Part shown: positions 43,139-52,292 of the stretch, piece after piece | How positions within the stretch are numbered: position 1 is the stretch's first letter | Layout of the letters: the number at the start of each line of letters is the position of its first letter | Source of the DNA: Chryseobacterium limigenitum | Lineage (GTDB): Bacteria; Bacteroidota; Bacteroidia; Flavobacteriales; Weeksellaceae | Direction of reading: 5' to 3' | DNA: 64,000 bases | NCBI RefSeq assembly: GCF_900114875.1 | Contig: NZ_FPKW01000004.1 | Span: 62,001 to 126,000 of the forward strand | Notes under the pieces: generated by a model | Told to the model about the DNA's origin: nothing | The model's database searches: none | The model's input: only the letters and a program-made list of their open reading frames with translations | Made by a program: the position numbers and the translations under genes

Positions 43139-46100
43139 CGTTGTTTTTCGTTCGGTTATTTAAATATATTAATAGGTCTTGTTTAGTGAGGTTTGTCTTG
43201 AAATAGCTCGAGGGCACAGGATAATTGATATCCGAGTTCTCTTTACCTGGCAATAGGTGATGCAGATACCAACCTTGATCTGAATCTGCCCCAAAAGGCT
43301 TTGGGGTCATTGTTATGATTTGATAGCCAAATTCGTCAGCAATTTCTGGGAAATTATTGAAATTGGTCTTATCTAAATTCGCTGTTTCTTCAAGTATAAT
43401 AAATCTTAATCCCGGTCTATTTTGAGATTGAACTTTCGAAAGTCTTCCAATTCCCAAGAGAACTTTTGCAGTGTATGTTTCACCAGTGCTTCCTGAAATT
43501 TCATTACCTTTTTCATCTGAAAGCCCAGCATCTAAGGTAAAATAGGTTCTGGGATCCAGAAGTTCACGAAAGCCAACTTTCTTTTTATAGTTAGCCGCTC
43601 TTCTGAAAAAATCCTCTACAAAACTTTCTACAGAGCTTCCCATTGGTAGCTCACCGGGTTTATATGCTTGTTGAGATTGGCTCTGAAGCTGGGTAATCCA
43701 GGAAATTGGTATTTCCTTATTAGGATGAAACTCGACTTGGAAATAATACTTCTTACTAATTTTTCTACCTTTAAAGAAAAGATTTAAATCTCTGATCTGT
43801 CTTTCGTAAATATCATATTTGTTTTTCGTCTGGGCGAAAATCTTTAGCATCGTCTCATGAATTGAATCGATAAGATTATGTCTGGATCTGTTTGCGGTTC
43901 TAAGTTCCTCACTAATATCATCTTTAAAATGAATTTTCCCAAGTAATATTCTTTCCAATAGTTCAAACCTAAAGTTACCTTCATCTATTTCGGTTGTAAT
44001 TTCATTATTCCTTCTATCCTTTGTCTCATCAAATTTTTCACAGGCGTTTTGGTACAGAGTGCGATAATTAGCGCGGTCTGAACTGGACTGCTCTTGTGCA
44101 TCCCTCATTTGAGTTTCAGTACACTCTACGGCCTCAGCCTCCAATTGGTCCCCATATGCACCTTTTAAGTCAGTCTTCAATGCAACATAATCCAAATGGG
44201 CTTTACGTTCTTGCTGTTGCTTTTCATCCAAATCTCTTTTCACACCTGGAATGGCTATTGTTGTTAATGTATTTAGCGTCGCATCGTCTCTGGTGTATCT
44301 TTGTTTAAATGTATCATGTTTTTTTTCTCGCGCCAGCGTAAGGATATTTTCTTTTTTTTCTAACGAGACGAGATCTGCATCTTTCTTGATATTTTGTGAC
44401 TCTAAAAGTATAGCAAGCTCTCCATTTACTATTTCCCGCTGAATTGTAAGGGTTTTGATTTTATGTTCCAGCTGTAAGGTGAGTTGTACGGTTAGCTCTA
44501 TGTTTTTTAGAACTGCAAGATTATTTAATCTATTATCCAGATCAGATAGGAGAGGTGCTGATACTATATCGTAAGTGTCACCACGCTCAAAACCTCGAAT
44601 TTGTTCCTGTTCCGATCTAATCTTTTTGAGAGCCTGCTTATTTTTGTTAATCAGCTCTGATATAGCGTTATCGCGAACTGTAGCATCTTGTAAGATCGGT
44701 TCATGATCAAGAGGTTTGATATAGATATTCAAATCTTTAAAGCGTAACCAATACCCAGAAAGATTCTCATCTTTGATGATGTTTTCCTCATCAAAAAAGT
44801 CAAAACCGTCAGCGAAAAAATCAACAGATGCAGATTCTGGCTTCTGCCATCTTGCTTCAATAAAATGAAATAATACAGCCTCTTGTGAAATACTTATGTC
44901 AATATTTGATTTCAGGACATTTGCTATTAACGAATTTTCAGTTAATTCTGCAAAAAGTATGTTTACCATCTGGAGGTACTCAGCCTGAGCTAAGAGTTCA
45001 GCTTTTCTACTGTCAATTTTCCGCATTTGATCCTCTAATTGAGTTTCAATTGCGGAAAGGCTTTCATAATCACTGTAGATAGGTAGGAAATCTTTGCAGT
45101 ACTTGATTATTTGCTCATCTGTATAATCATCGATTACAAACAACCCGGTAAATGATTCTTTGATAATGGGTGGATCTTTGATTTCGAATTGATCGCTACG
45201 TTCTTTTAATTCTTTGATTTGTATTGACAATTGTTGCGCCTCTTGGATAATTGTTACTCTATCTTTACTCCATTCGTGCATTTTTTGATAGCTCGACGCA
45301 AGCGATTTAATTCGTGGTAATTCAATTCCTAATCTATCAATGGTATCTAAATAGCCGGAATATTCATTTTCGATTTTATCAAGACCAATTTTGTTTTTTC
45401 TCCAAATTGAAAGATAATAGCCTGTTTTTTTAAACAAATATTCTTTATGACTGTTCTTGTTTCTATTTTCATGAATTTTAAGTTCATCCAGAATTCCCTG
45501 CTTATTTTCAAGATCAGTGATAAATTTTTGAAGTTCTTCAAAGTCATTTAACAGTTTTTCAATTTCATTCTTGTGCGTATCAAAAGATTCTTCGAGTTCT
45601 TTCACATTACCGTCAAAAAGAAATTCTTTTAATGCATCTGATTTTTCACCCTCACTTCTTGCTCTGGAGAATGACTGGATAATTTTAGCAAAGGCCTTGA
45701 GGCTGCTGGGGACGCTCAGGTTTATAGGAAGAATGTGTTTGTCGAAGAGGTTGGCGTAATGTTCGTCTTTTTTGTCTCGTGTTGGAAAAGATTCAAAATA
45801 GAGATCATACTTATCTCTGAATCTTTTACTTAACTCATCAACAATACAAATCTGTCCTCTTTCATTGATAAAGCTAGTAAAATAGGGGATTTTGTCTGCA
45901 GGGAATGCTCTGTCCTTAAAATCTTTACTGTTGTCAGGGTCTGAAGTTATTAAGAATGGCCTTATAGGTCTACTTGTTGTGTTTGGTATACAAACCCCCA
46001 AACATATGAATTTACCTTGCTGAATTTCTATGGTTAAAAATGCATAAGCATCCCTGCATTTGTAAGCAAGTTTATGAATTTGACGGACTTCTTTTTTATA

Positions 46101-46289
46101 TCCCTCAGTGCCAAACTGGAAGAGCGGACGTTCATTGATGAATATCAATTGAAACAGGTCAGCAATTATAGATTTTCCAACACCATTTGATCCGGTGAAG
46201 TCGGTACGTTGTGGATGGATAAGGTAATCCTGATTATAATGTTTTAAAATCCCAACAGTCGAAAGTGAGTAAATTAACGGATTTTTCAT
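43107..46289 (-). CDS. jetC: Wadjet JetC, SMC-like (MukB-like) ATPase
   Basis: 1060 residues. Walker A DFTGSNGVGKSIIADLF lies near residue 30. Two long coiled-coil stretches (about 220-420 and 590-830) are separated by a hinge-like region. The signature GNEISGSTGETYTAKVLLG and the Walker B RFIILEETANLDKTN are near the C-terminus. This is the motor that extrudes DNA loops. JetB overlaps by 4 nt and JetD by 32 nt, so the four subunits are translated together. Confidence 0.93.
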   Translation of the reverse strand: MKNPLIYSLSTVGILKHYNQDYLIHPQRTDFTGSNGVGKSIIADLFQLIFINERPLFQFGTEGYKKEVRQIHKLAYKCRDAYAFLTIEIQQGKFICLGVCIPNTTSRPIRPFLITSDPDNSKDFKDRAFPADKIPYFTSFINERGQICIVDELSKRFRDKYDLYFESFPTRDKKDEHYANLFDKHILPINLSVPSSLKAFAKIIQSFSRARSEGEKSDALKEFLFDGNVKELEESFDTHKNEIEKLLNDFEELQKFITDLENKQGILDELKIHENRNKNSHKEYLFKKTGYYLSIWRKNKIGLDKIENEYSGYLDTIDRLGIELPRIKSLASSYQKMHEWSKDRVTIIQEAQQLSIQIKELKERSDQFEIKDPPIIKESFTGLFVIDDYTDEQIIKYCKDFLPIYSDYESLSAIETQLEDQMRKIDSRKAELLAQAEYLQMVNILFAELTENSLIANVLKSNIDISISQEAVLFHFIEARWQKPESASVDFFADGFDFFDEENIIKDENLSGYWLRFKDLNIYIKPLDHEPILQDATVRDNAISELINKNKQALKKIRSEQEQIRGFERGDTYDIVSAPLLSDLDNRLNNLAVLKNIELTVQLTLQLEHKIKTLTIQREIVNGELAILLESQNIKKDADLVSLEKKENILTLAREKKHDTFKQRYTRDDATLNTLTTIAIPGVKRDLDEKQQQERKAHLDYVALKTDLKGAYGDQLEAEAVECTETQMRDAQEQSSSDRANYRTLYQNACEKFDETKDRRNNEITTEIDEGNFRFELLERILLGKIHFKDDISEELRTANRSRHNLIDSIHETMLKIFAQTKNKYDIYERQIRDLNLFFKGRKISKKYYFQVEFHPNKEIPISWITQLQSQSQQAYKPGELPMGSSVESFVEDFFRRAANYKKKVGFRELLDPRTYFTLDAGLSDEKGNEISGSTGETYTAKVLLGIGRLSKVQSQNRPGLRFIILEETANLDKTNFNNFPEIADEFGYQIITMTPKPFGADSDQGWYLHHLLPGKENSDINYPVPSSYFKTNLTKQDLLIYLNNRTKNNDELDSFEGVK

Positions 46290-46981
46290 TTTTTGTTTTT
46301 CTTTTGCATGATCTGTTCAACGAAATTTTCGAAATGACGAATCTCATATTGATAAATGTTAGCGAATCTATTGATGCTTTCTCTGATAATAAATAGAATA
46401 TCACCATCACCCTCTTCTGCAGGCAAAATTTTGACCCATCCGAGTTGGTCTAGCGTACGTAGTGCTCTTTTATAGTTATCCATAGCCGTTTTCCACTCGG
46501 GATCACTGTAATTATCCCGAATAGAATTGTTGAAAAATATTTTTTTATAGTGTAGAGAAAGATCACTATTCAAAATTTCATTTTCTATAGCTGGTCTGTT
46601 GATTGTTTTTGTACGATCGAACAATCGGTCGTAATACATGTTTAACAACATAAAGGCAATAAGAGAATCCCATGAGGTCATTTCTCTATGTCGGTCACTT
46701 GAATTTAATTTACCTTTTCCTTCTTCAGAAAAATCCAGATAATAGTACTCGACATTTTCGGTCTTTTCTCTCTTCAGTTCCAGACCATATAATGATCTAT
46801 AGTAAAATGTAAAATCCGAAACATAATTATTGACCAAGGTAAAAATATAGCTTTCACCGGTTTGTATATGTCTTCCACGCAATAACGAAATGTTGAGGTC
46901 AGCAAAATGAGCCTGGACATCAGAGTAATTCAAAAAGTTAAAGTCATGGTTTATTTCTTTTTCTTTATATTCATTGTCCAT
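46286..46981 (-). CDS. jetB: Wadjet JetB, kleisin-associated (MukE-like) subunit
   Basis: 231 residues, mixed helical with winged-helix character and no catalytic motif, ending in a very basic tail. By position between the kleisin-like JetA and the SMC-like JetC, and by size, it is JetB, the KITE-type subunit that clamps DNA on the complex. Its start is inside the end of JetA (31-nt overlap), and its stop overlaps JetC's start by 4 nt. Confidence 0.87.
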   Translation of the reverse strand: MDNEYKEKEINHDFNFLNYSDVQAHFADLNISLLRGRHIQTGESYIFTLVNNYVSDFTFYYRSLYGLELKREKTENVEYYYLDFSEEGKGKLNSSDRHREMTSWDSLIAFMLLNMYYDRLFDRTKTINRPAIENEILNSDLSLHYKKIFFNNSIRDNYSDPEWKTAMDNYKRALRTLDQLGWVKILPAEEGDGDILFIIRESINRFANIYQYEIRHFENFVEQIMQKKNKK

Positions 46982-48339
46982 GTGATGATTGGTTTATTAT
47001 AATATTGTTTATTCACTTTTCGATCAATAAGTAATTGGAATTTCTTACTGTCGTGAGCATATTGGCTAATCTCATAAACAACTTGTAAAGCCGTTTCTTC
47101 ATCATTTTCTTGCTCTAATATTTTGTAAAATTCTTTGTTTATATCTACAACCTCGTTGTTGTCTAATGTATTTTTAAGTTGAGCAACCAGAACGGCTGTT
47201 CGTTGCTGTCGCGTCAATTCGGCTTCAATTAATATGATTTCAGACCGATGATATGCTTTATCCTCTGGAATGTGGATAACTAAATTACTTTGTGATGATT
47301 TGTTATCTAGGTCAGGCATTACACTTAGCCTGAATTTTTCCTGTACAATATATTTTTTTGTGAAATGCTCAGGGAAACTTAGTTCAGATTTTTGCACTTG
47401 ACTATTTTCCATAATATACTCAAATAGTCTCCGTAAATTCTGTCTAAACTGACTCTGATACCGTAAATAATCCTGAAGTTCATTCAACTTTGTACTCGCA
47501 TACTGAATTCGTTCTCTTAATTGACCGAGCTTATTGTCGATGATTTCAAAAAAAGACAAAATCTCTTCCTTTATATCAGAAGCTCGTGAAAATGCATAAT
47601 GCAGTTCGTTAAAATCAGCTTTCTCAATGTCAGTTACCGGAGTTCCATATTCCTGTGTTTTCTCATAAAAGTGGGAAACCACAAGATCTATTTCATATTG
47701 TAGGTTATTCCCTAATCTAAGGGTGTCTCTGATTTCATCAGCTTTTTCTGCAAGATCTGAAAATACTGCTGAGAATTCTGAAACGACAGCTATCGGATCA
47801 ACATCATTTGCATACAGTAATTTGTTAAGTCTTACTATCGCTTCCGTAACCTGATTTTTCAATTCTTCAAGGTGGTCAAAAATATTTTCTCTTGTTGTCG
47901 CCTGAAAGCCTTGATTGAACCAGCTTTCAAATTGATTAATCTGCTTTATATCTGCTGCAGAAAAATTAGTATATCTTTTGAAACTCTCTCTTAAGGGGAA
48001 CTGGCGGTATGGGCTATCTAATTTATGTTGCAGTAATAGGACAAACTTTCTCGAATACTCTGTAAGCGTATATAAATTTTTTTGTTCAACAGGTCTTTCA
48101 ATAAAGTAGGTCAATAGATTTTTTAAAAGCCTTTCTTTATTAGGTGTGTTTGTATATGAAGGTAGATATTGTGTGTTTTCTTCAATTGTTCGCTGTATAT
48201 CTTTATTAGAAAAATTTACATCAATATCGCCAGTTTTAATTTTATCATACAGAGAGATTATCAACAAACCTTCTTCAATTGAGGGAATAAGTTGATTATA
48301 TGATTCGGCTATCTGAATAGTAAGAATCCGTTTTAACAT
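46951..48339 (-). CDS. jetA: Wadjet JetA, kleisin-like (MukF-like) subunit
   Basis: 462 residues, mainly helical, starting with a winged-helix-like segment (SYNQLIPSIEEGLLIISLYD). The middle contains coiled-coil heptads (about residues 180-300), as in MukF-type kleisins. No enzyme motif is seen. It is the first gene of the Jet operon, and the junction repeats at 48.6-48.8 kb lie about 280 nt upstream of its start. Confidence 0.87.
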   Translation of the reverse strand: MLKRILTIQIAESYNQLIPSIEEGLLIISLYDKIKTGDIDVNFSNKDIQRTIEENTQYLPSYTNTPNKERLLKNLLTYFIERPVEQKNLYTLTEYSRKFVLLLQHKLDSPYRQFPLRESFKRYTNFSAADIKQINQFESWFNQGFQATTRENIFDHLEELKNQVTEAIVRLNKLLYANDVDPIAVVSEFSAVFSDLAEKADEIRDTLRLGNNLQYEIDLVVSHFYEKTQEYGTPVTDIEKADFNELHYAFSRASDIKEEILSFFEIIDNKLGQLRERIQYASTKLNELQDYLRYQSQFRQNLRRLFEYIMENSQVQKSELSFPEHFTKKYIVQEKFRLSVMPDLDNKSSQSNLVIHIPEDKAYHRSEIILIEAELTRQQRTAVLVAQLKNTLDNNEVVDINKEFYKILEQENDEETALQVVYEISQYAHDSKKFQLLIDRKVNKQYYNKPIITWTMNIKKKK

Positions 48340-49106
48340 CTATTTGTTAGAATTGAGTTTAAAAATGGTTACTGGCAGTTCGTTAACTGGTGTTAAAATA
48401 ATGATAATTGATAACAATTCACTTATTATACGACAATAAATATCGAATTGATGTAATTTGCTTTATAATTGTAATTTTTTTTAGTTCGGATTATTTTACA
48501 ACTTACAGCAAAAAGATATGTATTAGTAAGGGTTCAATTAAATATAGACCTTAAAAAATATATTTGATAAAAAGAACAGTGAGAAGGTGAATTAACATCT
48601 CTTTCCGGTCTTGTACCCATAACCGAAGGAATATCGAAACATTTAATCGAAGATTTGGAAAGAATTTCTCAAATTTCAGAAATTTTATAATCCTGTCTGT
48701 AACCAAGACGAGCGTATCTTCAAACGCTTTTGTCGATGATTTAATTCGTCTGAGCCGAATTAAACAAGAATTACAAGGTTCTTTTTTTATTAAATAATTC
48801 TATAGATTAAATTCTATGTAATTAAACTCTAATTATTAAAAATATAAAAATTTGTCTTCAATTTTCATTATTTGGCTATTCTTGGCATATACTGTTTATA
48901 GAAAAGATGTCGAATCATTTTTGTTAATTTCGATCTGGGTTTTTGCTCTGATTCCAGCGACAGCCATAAAGATCGGGGTAATTATTGGTGGGATACCTTA
49001 CTGATGTGAATGTTGGTGGCTGCGTTAATTAAGTTGGGTAGGTTGTACTGTATGCTGTTAATTAACTAATTATTATACTGATATTATTAAAAACGAATCT
49101 AGAATT
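48340..49106. other. Spacer upstream of Wadjet with junction repeat 4
   Basis: There is no intact gene. It contains the inverted word TTATACGACAA (48426-48436), the reverse of the word that ends junction repeat 3, plus the type B and type A tails given separately. A degenerate TTATTTGGCTATTCTTG word lies at about 48868-48884. The 49107 gene's promoter is probably in the last 150 nt, but no clear TAnnTTTG is seen. Confidence 0.55.
48619..48797 (+). pseudogene. Junction repeat 4: type B and type A coding tails in tandem
   Basis: The type B frame from 48619 reads ITEGISKHLIEDLERISQI and stops at 48688. The type A frame from 48702 reads FVDDLIRLSRIKQEL and stops at 48795. They are separated by 11 nt and in different frames. 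Both are the 3' ends of genes whose bodies are missing. The same two tails occur near 15.4-15.7 kb but in the order A then B. No palindrome precedes this type A copy. Confidence 0.6.
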
Positions 49107-49874
49107 ATGAAGGAAAAAATCAGGAACTGGGTAGAAGGTTTAAATGCCTCTTATCAACCCACAGAAGATAAATCGCTGGTTAAAATTGCAGAATTGGTAT
49201 TGATCTTGCCAGCTTTGGGCCTATTTTACATCTGGGAATATTTTAACAACTATAAAATTGAGTACTATTTATATTTTGAGTTCGAAGATTCTTTGGCGGT
49301 ATTATACCAGAATCTGATGCCTGTCATATATGTTGGGGTTATTCTGTCTTTGTTACTTACCATGTTGCTCCCTTACATAGTAAAAGTGAAATACAACGAC
49401 GGTACTACTGATACTCAAATTACAGGCTCACAATCAGCTGTGCAAAAGAAAGGGTTTCCTAATTTTTTAGTTATTTGTGTCATTTCAATTGCGCTGACAG
49501 GCTTCTATGTACTGCTTCAAGCCTATCAATTTACGCTGGTATCTATTGTTATTTTTTTAGGATTTGCTGCTTTAGCAAGTTATCTTTATCTGTTTGTTCA
49601 TAAAAATATAGGATTCGGCGTAGCAATATTATTGGTTTTTATGTATGCAGAGAAAAGGGCAAATATAGATGCTCAATTTAATCTAACCAATAAACCTACT
49701 TTGAATATTGTTCTGAAACAACATGCTGATTATCCGATATTGACAGAAGGTGATAAGTTTAGATATCTTATTTATAAAAGTTCCAATTATTATTTTATTA
49801 AGAATGAGCAAGAAAAAAGAATCTATGTCTACTCAATTTCAACGGAGGAAATGACCAGTTTTAAAACGGAATGA
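49107..49874 (+). CDS. Membrane protein of unknown function
   Basis: 255 residues with about five hydrophobic segments (around residues 25-45, 72-92, 118-136, 140-160 and 168-180), joined by polar loops. A soluble C-terminal region of about 65 residues is probably cytoplasmic or periplasmic. No motif is recognised. It is the first + strand gene after the Wadjet operon. The frame stays open for 60 codons after its TGA (49875-50057), so a longer ancestral form is possible. Confidence 0.65.
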   Translation: MKEKIRNWVEGLNASYQPTEDKSLVKIAELVLILPALGLFYIWEYFNNYKIEYYLYFEFEDSLAVLYQNLMPVIYVGVILSLLLTMLLPYIVKVKYNDGTTDTQITGSQSAVQKKGFPNFLVICVISIALTGFYVLLQAYQFTLVSIVIFLGFAALASYLYLFVHKNIGFGVAILLVFMYAEKRANIDAQFNLTNKPTLNIVLKQHADYPILTEGDKFRYLIYKSSNYYFIKNEQEKRIYVYSISTEEMTSFKTE

Positions 49875-50057
49875 AGACTATTAATCAAAAGGAAATTTCA
49901 CCCGATTCTTTATAACCTATTTTTTAAAATTATCGGGGACCATCATTTGTCAATATTCATCAATAATTGGTCAGAACAATACCTAAAATTATTCAATAGT
50001 AAGAATTATCCTGATCAAGTTCTTTTTCAATTGAAATTAATAAGAAATTTAGTTTAA
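49875..50057 (+). pseudogene. Open continuation after the stop of the membrane protein
   Basis: In the same frame as the membrane protein, directly after its TGA, 60 sense codons run to TAA 50055, containing FINNWSEQYLKLFNSKNYPD. There is no start codon, and composition is protein-like. It is either the end of a longer ancestral protein cut by a nonsense change, or a fragment of another gene. Otherwise the 49875-50168 spacer is empty. Confidence 0.3.
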
Positions 50058-50168
50058 TAGTCAACCATTTGATTTTCATATCTTAAAACTAAATATTTTG
50101 TAATTTTTTTTCTTTTGACAAAATGAAAAAAAATGCTTTCTTTAATGCAATAACCAATAAATATATAA

Positions 50169-50708
50169 ATGAAAATAGCACAAGAAAACGAAGCCTTTGA
50201 AGTCAGTGCCAGGGACATATTCAAAGATATTAGCAGATATCGAGAATCTGATTTTTCGGCAGAAAAAGATGAACATGAAATCCATGACTTTCACAGGAGC
50301 GTTTTAGAAGGATTTAAAGTTGGTCAGAAGAAAATACTTTTAGAGCTGCAGCAGCTGCAAGGGAGATCTAAGGAAACACAACAGGAACTCAAGATTGCTA
50401 GACAGAAACGAAATAAAGAGTTAGTTGAGGAAATTTTAATAAAAGTTAAGACTATAGATTATCAGGAAAGCATTTTCAAAAACCTAGCCGATTCTGTAGC
50501 TTGGCAGATGGTTAATGGGGAACATTATTTATATCGTAGACTGTATACGGGCGAAGAGGGTGTCAAAGACCTATTGGACAAATCATTTGAATATGTAATT
50601 GACTTTTCAGATCAGGTCAACGCTGATCCAGATGCATTTTGTCTGATAAGTGATATTACAAACAATATTCAGTTAGGAGACTGTCTTATTACAGATAAGA
50701 AGGCATAA
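50169..50708 (+). CDS. Unknown helical protein, first of a two-gene pair
   Basis: 179 residues. The central part (about 55-110) is strongly charged and coiled-coil-like (LLELQQLQGRSKETQQELKI). The ends are helical, and ENLADSVAWQ-type hydrophobic patches lie near residue 110. No family is recognised. It is 26 nt upstream of another unknown gene on the same strand. Place in the island suggests accessory or defence function, but the sequence gives no further clue. Confidence 0.65.
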   Translation: MKIAQENEAFEVSARDIFKDISRYRESDFSAEKDEHEIHDFHRSVLEGFKVGQKKILLELQQLQGRSKETQQELKIARQKRNKELVEEILIKVKTIDYQESIFKNLADSVAWQMVNGEHYLYRRLYTGEEGVKDLLDKSFEYVIDFSDQVNADPDAFCLISDITNNIQLGDCLITDKKA

Positions 50709-50734
50709 AGGTTTCAGAAATTAAGTCTGGTCAG

Positions 50735-51520
50735 ATGAACTTTAAAGCGCTTGATATCATTGCTGAAAGAAAACTAACAGATGATGATTTCGATGAAAAA
50801 AAACTATCTGAGGAGTTCGATGCTAAGTTCATGAAGCAGATCAAAAGAATGGTTGTACAGAAAGGTAAAACAGAGCGTGCAGCAAAAATTTTACAGGATC
50901 ATAAAGGGCCGGATCCGAAATATAAGGACACCACTATTTTCATCGTTGAGAATGATTTTCCACTAGAAACCTACCACGGAGATTTAATAAATCTTTCCAG
51001 ACAGCTTGAAACAAAAGATTGGGCTTATGATAGTGTAGGAGCGATTGTAAATATAGGCATGTATAAAAATGAATGGAGAGCATATGGTCAGTTTAGTATG
51101 AAGCAACTCTGTGATCCTTTTCCATTTGTAGATTTAATGGCGAGCAGGGGTATACTAATCTGTGAACCCATTTTCCTAAAACCTTTGCCAGAAGATATTA
51201 TCATGGACATTGTTCTGGGTAGGATAAAAGTTTATATTGGTATTGATTACAATAATTTTATTAAATTTTCTAATGATTTAGGTGTTAAGGCATCTTGGTC
51301 AACGCCTAAAGAACTACAAAAATATCTTAAAGATTATCCGCACGATCGTCGAGAAATATTTTCTTTTGATAATAAGGGTCTTAAGATAGAAATTGATGGT
51401 AATGAAATTTTTGTAGGGCATGGTTTCTTCACAAAAATACTCTTTGATCATTTTTTACCTGAAACAATGATATTAAAATACAATGGAATGATAGAAAATT
51501 TAGGTGATTCAGAACAATAA
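50735..51520 (+). CDS. Unknown protein, second of a two-gene pair
   Basis: 261 residues. A helical N-terminus is followed by a mixed domain with a beta-alpha pattern (TTIFIVENDFPLETYHGDLI, DPFPFVDLMASRGILICEPI). No catalytic motif is identified. It follows the 179-residue gene by 26 nt and is probably cotranslated with it. The pair has no neighbours of known function apart from defence genes to the left and gene debris to the right. Confidence 0.65.
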   Translation: MNFKALDIIAERKLTDDDFDEKKLSEEFDAKFMKQIKRMVVQKGKTERAAKILQDHKGPDPKYKDTTIFIVENDFPLETYHGDLINLSRQLETKDWAYDSVGAIVNIGMYKNEWRAYGQFSMKQLCDPFPFVDLMASRGILICEPIFLKPLPEDIIMDIVLGRIKVYIGIDYNNFIKFSNDLGVKASWSTPKELQKYLKDYPHDRREIFSFDNKGLKIEIDGNEIFVGHGFFTKILFDHFLPETMILKYNGMIENLGDSEQ

Positions 51521-51665
51521 TAAAGATTCAAAAGTTTAAGTCCCCATTTATTAGATTCATGTAAAAATGATGTTAAAAAAATAATTACCAAATAAACTGT
51601 ACAAGGTAAAAACAAAAGCTTGAAAAGTTATTCGTGTGGATCATGATTTTATATTTTAGTGAAAA

Positions 51666-51908
51666 ATGAAACTGATGTACAAAATAGACTGGAATTCTTT
51701 TAAAGTTAAAAATGAAAATTATACTCAGGCTTTTGAAGATTTAAGCTATCGCCTTTTTTGCCGAAAACATAATTTTCCAGAGGGTATAAAGGCAGATTTT
51801 AATCAAGCGGGGCTTGAAACTTATCCAAAGAAATCTTATGCAACGGATTTAAATATAGGATTCAGTCTAAATTTTTCTATAACGGTATCGGCAAGGCGGT
51901 GATGATTA
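51666..51908 (+). pseudogene. N-terminal fragment of a defence-type (nuclease/STAND-like) gene, frameshifted
   Basis: The frame begins YKIDWNSFKVKNENYTQAFE, then LSYRLFCRKHNFPEGIKADF and NQAGLETYP. I recall this opening in large island NTPase/nuclease proteins. At about 51865 the frame must shift by one base to continue GF then QSKFFYNGIGKAV, so a T appears to be missing. Similarity stops near 51908, where a different gene fragment begins. Only the first 80 or so residues remain. Confidence 0.55.
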
Positions 51909-51909
51909 G

Positions 51910-52228
51910 AAACCCTTGTATTTGCAGGCCATTACGTCCTATCATAAGGATCAGGAAAAAGCTGAATATGTATAACAGGAGGCATGCAGTTCTGGGAGGA
52001 AAGCTTCAGTCGGAGATCAGAACCCCTTCTGATTTTGACACCGCGGCAGAAAACATTACCATAGAACAGGTAAAGGAGGTCATCCGTATTTCTTCGGACC
52101 CGCAGGACCATCTTGAATGGCTGCGTGAATACAGCAGTTCTGGGTTCTCAAAGATTTTCATTCAGGATGTTTCCGATGATCAGAGTTCTACCATCAGAAT
52201 GTACGGTCAATTGCTGAACAATGTTTAG
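51910..52228 (+). pseudogene. C-terminal fragment of a luciferase-like (LLM) flavin oxidoreductase
   Basis: The frame from 51910 reads KPLYLQAITSYHKDQEKAEY and stops. After a frameshift near 51970 it continues RRHAVLGGKLQSEI, FDTAAENITIEQVKEVIRIS, SSDPQDHLEWLREYSSSGF and FSKIFIQDVSDDQ, ending at TAG 52226. This is the C-terminal part of a luciferase-like monooxygenase-type protein (VRISSDPQ-H-EW). The N-terminal two thirds are gone, and it abuts an unrelated fragment, marking a deletion or insertion scar. Confidence 0.65.
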
Positions 52229-52292
52229 TGCAAAAACCAAATAGCTGGTTAAAATATTAAAATTCTTCAAAACCTGATTACTTTGGAACAGC

